Origin: Burkholderia sp.
GTDB lineage: Bacteria > Pseudomonadota > Gammaproteobacteria > Burkholderiales > Burkholderiaceae
Direction: 5' to 3'
DNA length: 24,016 nucleotides
Assembly (NCBI RefSeq): GCF_018375725.1
Contig: NZ_JAHACR010000032.1
Coordinates: forward strand, 1 to 24,016
The notes under the pieces were generated by a model. The model did not search any database. It had not been told where the DNA came from and worked only from the letters and a program-made list of their open reading frames with translations. Both the position numbers and the translations under genes were made by a program. Positions 20,783 through 24,016 of the stretch are shown here, piece by piece (positions within the stretch are counted from its first letter, which is position 1; each line of letters begins with the position of its first letter).

Positions 20783-21283
20783 TCAGAAAAGACCGTGGCG
20801 TTCCTGATCGTGCATCGGGTCGGGGGTTTTTTGCGTAAGCCGCAGGATGCCGCGGTCGTCGAAATAGAAGCTGTACATCATGTACCAGACGTTGTCTTCG
20901 AGGTACCGGTACGTCCACACCTCGCGCTTCATCAGCGGAAAGTACGACGTCTCGACCGGACGGCCGAAATTGACGAGCACGTCGGTCTTGGTCCACTTGC
21001 CGATCTCAGCACGATAGAACTCGTTCGGCTGCAGTACCTGGCGGACATTGACGATCTTTCCGGACGCATCGACGTCCGCGGCGACCGTGAATTCGCCCAT
21101 CGGCTGGGTCGGCCACATCAGCCGCTTGCCGCCGCCGGGCAGGTCGTAGATTTCGCGTGGCGGCCCCATGCGCGCCACGATCGCCGACTGATCCTGGCCG
21201 GCCTGATATTGCTGCCACGGCTGCGCGCAACCGGCGAGGAGCGCCACGGCGCAGGCGAGCAGCACCGGGAGACGAATACGCAT
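20783..21283 (-). CDS. Lipoprotein with two BamE/SmpA-like repeats
   Basis: A 166-residue lipoprotein. The signal peptide ends in lipobox LAG-Cys19 (in 'VALLAGCAQPW'), with Ala-Gln at +2 and +3, fitting outer-membrane sorting. The mature part shows two similar halves: 'IVARMGPPREIYDLPGGGKR' with 'LMWPTQP' then a 'DVDASGKIVNV' strand, and 'DVLVNFGRPVETSYFPLMKR' with 'EVWTYRY' then 'YFDDRGILRL'. This G-x-P ... W-x-Y/P ... D-x-x-G pattern is that of BamE/SmpA-type small lipoproteins. Function unknown; envelope assembly is a guess. ATG 21283 is preceded by GGAG and gives a perfect signal peptide; longer in-frame starts would bury it. It is divergent from the substrate-binding protein gene. Confidence 0.85.
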   Translation of the reverse strand: MRIRLPVLLACAVALLAGCAQPWQQYQAGQDQSAIVARMGPPREIYDLPGGGKRLMWPTQPMGEFTVAADVDASGKIVNVRQVLQPNEFYRAEIGKWTKTDVLVNFGRPVETSYFPLMKREVWTYRYLEDNVWYMMYSFYFDDRGILRLTQKTPDPMHDQERHGLF

Positions 21284-21386
21284 GAGTTTCTCCAGAACGC
21301 GGAAATACGGATGTTTTATCACGGACGGCACAGGGCGGTGCGCCGGGCCTGAAAAATCGGTGCGGGATCGCGCGCAACGCATCCGC

Positions 21387-21416
21387 TTGCCCGCGCGGGG
21401 CGGCCCGGCCTATGAT
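21387..21416 (+). promoter_or_regulatory. Promoter of the substrate-binding protein gene
   Basis: TTGCCC (21387-21392), 18-bp spacer, TATGAT (21411-21416), with the ATG 37 bases further on at 21453. It reads as a sigma70-type promoter. Confidence 0.45.
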
Positions 21417-21452
21417 CCGCGCTCCTCATGCGGAATAAGGGCAGGACAGCAG

Positions 21453-22715
21453 ATGCAGGCATGGAAGCGGTGTGCACTCGCGCTGGGCGCGGGGTGGTGG
21501 CTGGCGTCGCCGGCCGCATTCGCGGGCGGCGAGCCGGTACGGATCGCGTTGATCGAGGGCATGTCCGGCCCGTTCGCGAACGCCGGTGCGGCGGTGGAGC
21601 GCAACCTGCGGTTCGGCGTCGAGCAGGTCAATGCGGGCGGCGGCGTGAAACTGCGCGACGGCATGCATCCGCTCGAACTCGTCGTGCTCGACAGCAAGGG
21701 CAGCCCGGAAGAAGCGCTCGTGCAACTGCGCGCGGCCGCGGACCGGCACATCGGTTTCGTCGCGCAAGGCAACAGCTCGGCGGTCGCGACGGCCCTCGTC
21801 GCGGCGCTCGACAAACAGAACCGGCGCAACCCGGACGACCGGATGCTGTTTCTCAACTATTCGGCCGACGATCCGGCGCTGACGGGCGCGGGCTGCAGCT
21901 TCTGGCATTTCCGCTTCGATGCGCACGCCGGGATGCGGATGGCGGCGCTCGCCGACGTCATGGCGCGCGATCGCACGCTGCGAAAGGTCTATCTGCTGAA
22001 TCAGGACTACAGTTTCGGACACGACGTGAGCGGGCTCGCGCGACAGGCGCTGGGCACGCGTCGGCCGGACGTCGCGGTGGTCGGCGACGAATTCCACCCG
22101 ATCGGACGGGTCAAGGATTTCTCGCCCTATGTCGAGAAGATCCGCGCGAGCGGCGCGGACGCGGTTGTGACGGGCAACTGGGGCAACGACCTGACGCTGC
22201 TCGTCAAGGCGGCGCGCGAGCAGGGGCTGCGGACGAAGTTCTACACGTTCTACGGCAACAGCCTTGGCGCGCCGGCGGCGCTGGGCGACGCGGGCGTGGG
22301 CCGTGTCGTCGCGGTTGCGGACTGGCATCCGAACGCCGGAGGCGCGCCGTACGACGCGTTTTACCGCGCGTTCCGGGCCCGTTTCCCGGCGGCGCAGGAC
22401 GATTACCCGGTGTTGCGGATGAGTCTGATGATCGAGATGCTCGCGGCGGCGATGACGCGCGCCGGCTCGGCCGATCCGGTTGCGGTCGCCCGCGCGCTCG
22501 AAGGGCTGTCGTACGATAATGGCTTTCATCCGTCGCGGATGCGCGCGCAGGACCATCAGTTGATCCAACCCCTTTACGTGATGGAGATGGAGAGAGTCGG
22601 CGCGCCGGGCGTGCGCTTCGACAACGAGGGTTCCGGCTACGGTTTCCGCACGGTGCTGTCGCTGCCGGGCAAACAGACCGAGACGCCGGCGGCTTGCACA
22701 ATGACGCGCCCGTGA
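21453..22715 (+). CDS. ABC-type (branched-chain amino acid-like) periplasmic substrate-binding protein
   Basis: A 420-residue periplasmic protein of the LivJ-like type I binding fold (Peripla_BP_6 type). Signal peptide about residues 1-25 ('LALGAGWWLASPAAFAGG'). The mature domain begins 'VRIALIEGMSGPFANAGAAV', typical of this family, and has 'FVAQGNSSAVATALVAALDK', 'VYLLNQDYSFGHDV' and 'VVTGNWGNDLTLLVKAAREQ'. No permease or ATPase gene lies nearby, so it is an orphan; partner and ligand (amino acid, amide, urea or aromatic) cannot be assigned. ATG 21453 has AGGA 6 bases upstream and gives a clean signal peptide, whereas the frame opening at 21282 does not. Confidence 0.9.
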   Translation: MQAWKRCALALGAGWWLASPAAFAGGEPVRIALIEGMSGPFANAGAAVERNLRFGVEQVNAGGGVKLRDGMHPLELVVLDSKGSPEEALVQLRAAADRHIGFVAQGNSSAVATALVAALDKQNRRNPDDRMLFLNYSADDPALTGAGCSFWHFRFDAHAGMRMAALADVMARDRTLRKVYLLNQDYSFGHDVSGLARQALGTRRPDVAVVGDEFHPIGRVKDFSPYVEKIRASGADAVVTGNWGNDLTLLVKAAREQGLRTKFYTFYGNSLGAPAALGDAGVGRVVAVADWHPNAGGAPYDAFYRAFRARFPAAQDDYPVLRMSLMIEMLAAAMTRAGSADPVAVARALEGLSYDNGFHPSRMRAQDHQLIQPLYVMEMERVGAPGVRFDNEGSGYGFRTVLSLPGKQTETPAACTMTRP

Positions 22716-22743
22716 CAAACCGGTTCGGCGTGTCGCGGACTTG

Positions 22744-22752
22744 TGCTACAAT
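22744..22752 (+). promoter_or_regulatory. Extended -10 promoter for rpsO
   Basis: TGCTACAAT (22744-22752) is an extended -10 (TGn plus TACAAT). The -35 region (TTCGGC, 22724-22729) is poor. It gives an rpsO leader of about 60 nt. Confidence 0.45.
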
Positions 22753-22821
22753 CCTGCCCGGTTGTAAATCACGGCACGGCCATTCTTCCGTGTCCGCCCG
22801 TTCAGTTAGAAAGGAAATCAA

Positions 22822-23091
22822 ATGTCTGTTGCTGATATCAATAAGTCGGAAGTGGTTGCTCAGTTCGCCCGTGGCGCAAACGACACGGGTTCGCCCGAAG
22901 TGCAGGTTGCCCTGCTGACGGCGCGTATCGTGGAACTGACGGGTCACTTCAAGACCCACGCGAAGGATCACCACAGCCGCCGCGGTCTGCTGCGCATGGT
23001 GAGCCGCCGCCGCAAGCTGCTCGACTACCTCAAGGGCAAGGACGCCGACCGCTACCGCGCGCTGATCGAGAAGCTGGGTCTGCGTAAGTAA
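22822..23091 (+). CDS. rpsO: 30S ribosomal protein S15
   Basis: Primary 16S rRNA-binding protein of the small subunit platform. 89 residues, the universal length. Visible: 'GSPEVQVALLTARIVELTGH' and 'HHSRRGLLRMVSRRRKLLDY', then 'LKGKDADRYRALIEKLGLRK', the whole family consensus. AAGGA lies 7 bases before the ATG. It is followed by a terminator-like hairpin and then pnp, the same rpsO-pnp order as in E. coli. In E. coli S15 represses its own translation; whether that applies here is unknown. Confidence 0.98.
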   Translation: MSVADINKSEVVAQFARGANDTGSPEVQVALLTARIVELTGHFKTHAKDHHSRRGLLRMVSRRRKLLDYLKGKDADRYRALIEKLGLRK

Positions 23092-23111
23092 TCGGGGCGA
23101 TCGCCTCCAGC

Positions 23112-23153
23112 AAGATGCCTGTGTCAGTCGCCTGATGCAGGCATTTTGTTTTT
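23112..23153 (+). terminator. Terminator/attenuator between rpsO and pnp
   Basis: AAGATGCCTG (23112-23121) pairs with CAGGCATTTT (23138-23147, one G-U) around a 16-base loop, followed by TTTTGTTTTT. It would end most rpsO transcripts while allowing some read-through to pnp, as the corresponding E. coli site does. Confidence 0.72.
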
Positions 23154-23182
23154 GCGCGGTACGCGGCGTCATGCGTGCCGCA

Positions 23183-23218
23183 GGACAACCGCTCCCGGTC
23201 GAGCGATGCGGGTTGTCC
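23183..23218 (+). repeat. Stem-loop in the rpsO-pnp spacer
   Basis: GGACAACC (23183-23190) pairs with GGTTGTCC (23211-23218), and GCTC/GAGC (23191-23194/23201-23204) extends it inside. No T-run. It lies between the rpsO terminator and the longer pnp leader hairpin and may be part of the same processed region. Confidence 0.45.
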
Positions 23219-23243
23219 GGCCGGCCAGGCCTCAGGGTTGAGC

Positions 23244-23308
23244 TTTGTGTCATTCCAGCGCGCGCGTTCATGCGTCGTATCGTGAACGTCGCGCTGGAAT
23301 GGCATAAA
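23244..23308 (+). promoter_or_regulatory. Long pnp leader hairpin (likely RNase III site)
   Basis: CATTCCAGCGCG (23251-23262) pairs fully with CGCGCTGGAATG (23290-23301). A 2-by-1 internal loop and CGTTCA/TGAACG carry the stem inward, while TTTGTGT/GCATAAA (with G-U pairs) carries it outward, about 25 pairs in all. It ends 95 bases before the pnp ATG. In E. coli a long stem-loop in the pnp leader is cut by RNase III, after which PNPase destabilises its own mRNA; the shape and place match, the sequence does not need to. Confidence 0.6.
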
Positions 23309-23403
23309 AAACACACCTCTTCCCATGTGGCCCGGTCGCGACGCCACTGCGCCGGCAAGGTTCGTGCGCGGTGAATACATGAACAAAACGTAAGGAGCGA
23401 CAC

Positions 23404-24016
23404 ATGTCTCTGTTCAATAAAGTCGTGAAGGAATTCCAGTGGGGCCAGCACAAGGTGCGCCTCGAAACCGGCGAGATCGCTCGTCAGTCGAGCGGTGCCG
23501 TGATCGTCGACGTCGAGGACACGGTTGTGCTGGCGACGGTCGTCGGCGCGAAGTCGGCAAAGCCGGGCCAGGATTTCTTCCCGCTGACCGTCGACTACAT
23601 CGAAAAGACCTACTCGGCCGGCAAGATCCCGGGCGGCTTCTTCCGCCGTGAAGGCCGTCCTTCGGAACACGAAACGCTGACGTCGCGCCTGATCGACCGT
23701 CCGCTGCGTCCGCTGTTCCCGGAAGGCTTCTACAACGAAGTGCAGGTGGTGATCCACGTGCTGTCCGTGAACCCGGACGTCCCGGCGGACATTCCGGCGC
23801 TGATCGGTGCATCCGCCGCGCTTGCCGTGTCGGGCCTGCCGTTCAACGGCCCGGTCGGCGCTGCGCGCGTGGCCTATATCAATAACGAATACGTGCTGAA
23901 CCCGACGCGCGAGCAGCTCAAGGCGTCGCGCCTCGACCTCGTCGTCGCAGGTACGGAACGCGCGGTGCTGATGGTCGAATCCGAAGCCGACCAGCTGCCG
24001 GAAGACGTGATGCTGG
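23404..24016 (+). CDS. pnp: Polyribonucleotide nucleotidyltransferase (PNPase), N-terminal part
   Basis: Phosphorolytic 3'-5' exoribonuclease, trimeric, a component of RNA degradation. Only the first 204 residues (of about 710) fall in the window; the frame is open to the edge. Visible is the first RNase PH-like domain: 'FQWGQHKVRLETGEIARQSS', 'VEDTVVLATVVGAK', 'FFPLTVDYIEKTYSAGKIPG' then 'GFFRREGRPSEHETLTSRLI' and 'DRPLRPLFPEGF', all signature PNPase blocks. AAGGAG lies 8 bases before the ATG. It follows rpsO with a 312-bp spacer that holds a terminator and two hairpins. Confidence 0.98.
   Translation, partial: MSLFNKVVKEFQWGQHKVRLETGEIARQSSGAVIVDVEDTVVLATVVGAKSAKPGQDFFPLTVDYIEKTYSAGKIPGGFFRREGRPSEHETLTSRLIDRPLRPLFPEGFYNEVQVVIHVLSVNPDVPADIPALIGASAALAVSGLPFNGPVGAARVAYINNEYVLNPTREQLKASRLDLVVAGTERAVLMVESEADQLPEDVML

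Noticed and set aside
1..24016. Mobile elements, CRISPR arrays, tRNA/rRNA genes, toxin-antitoxin or defence systems
   Set aside because: I found no transposase or integrase frames, no regularly spaced repeats and no tRNA-like cloverleaf. Gene content and order look like conserved core chromosome, so no such system is claimed.

Overview
The window is high-GC (roughly two thirds G+C) and gene-dense, with short intergenic gaps and betaproteobacterial gene order. The gene set (ilvI-ilvH-ilvC, psd-pssA, leuA, rpsO-pnp, and a sigma factor with DUF3619, DUF3106 and RDD proteins) and the protein sequences point to Burkholderia sensu lato, most likely a Burkholderia cepacia complex primary chromosome. 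I see no insertion sequence, prophage, tRNA, rRNA or CRISPR array. It reads as core chromosome rather than an accessory island.

Layout. (1) 1-3420, plus strand: end of a YbbP/FtsX-type ABC permease, a group II truncated haemoglobin, an AlaX-type alanyl-tRNA editing hydrolase and a DUF924 protein. (2) 3495-5594, minus strand: a TetR regulator - LOG hydrolase - short-chain dehydrogenase operon. (3) 5775-8303, minus strand: a three-gene unit of PlcP-type metallophosphoesterase, GT4 glycosyltransferase and diacylglycerol kinase, with a candidate Pho box upstream; this looks like a phosphate-starvation lipid-remodelling cassette. (4) 8503-10766, minus strand: ECF-type sigma factor, DUF3619 membrane protein, DUF3106 protein and RDD membrane protein, plausibly an envelope-sensing unit. 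(5) 11124-18103, plus strand: branched-chain amino acid synthesis (ilvI, ilvH, ilvC, leuA) surrounding the phosphatidylethanolamine genes psd and pssA, with strong terminators between blocks. (6) 18172-20400, minus strand: beta carbonic anhydrase followed by a SulP transporter. (7) 20401-24016: an AT-richer spacer full of inverted repeats, a two-domain BamE-like lipoprotein (minus), a periplasmic substrate-binding protein (plus), then rpsO and the start of pnp.

The most striking features are regulatory. Upstream of leuA, a good sigma70 promoter is followed at once by a 26-residue leucine-rich leader ORF. It contains 8 Leu codons, four of them the rare CTA, and overlaps mutually exclusive hairpins. 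The predicted transcript start falls on or next to its ATG, so the leader peptide may be translated from a leaderless mRNA. Between rpsO and pnp a long imperfect hairpin has the form of the RNase III-cleaved pnp leader of enterobacteria. The ilvI-ilvH spacer is packed with GC-rich stem-loops.

Functionally the ilv and leu genes make valine, isoleucine and leucine. PssA and Psd make phosphatidylethanolamine, a phospholipid of the kind that the PlcP cassette may strip of its head group when phosphate is short.
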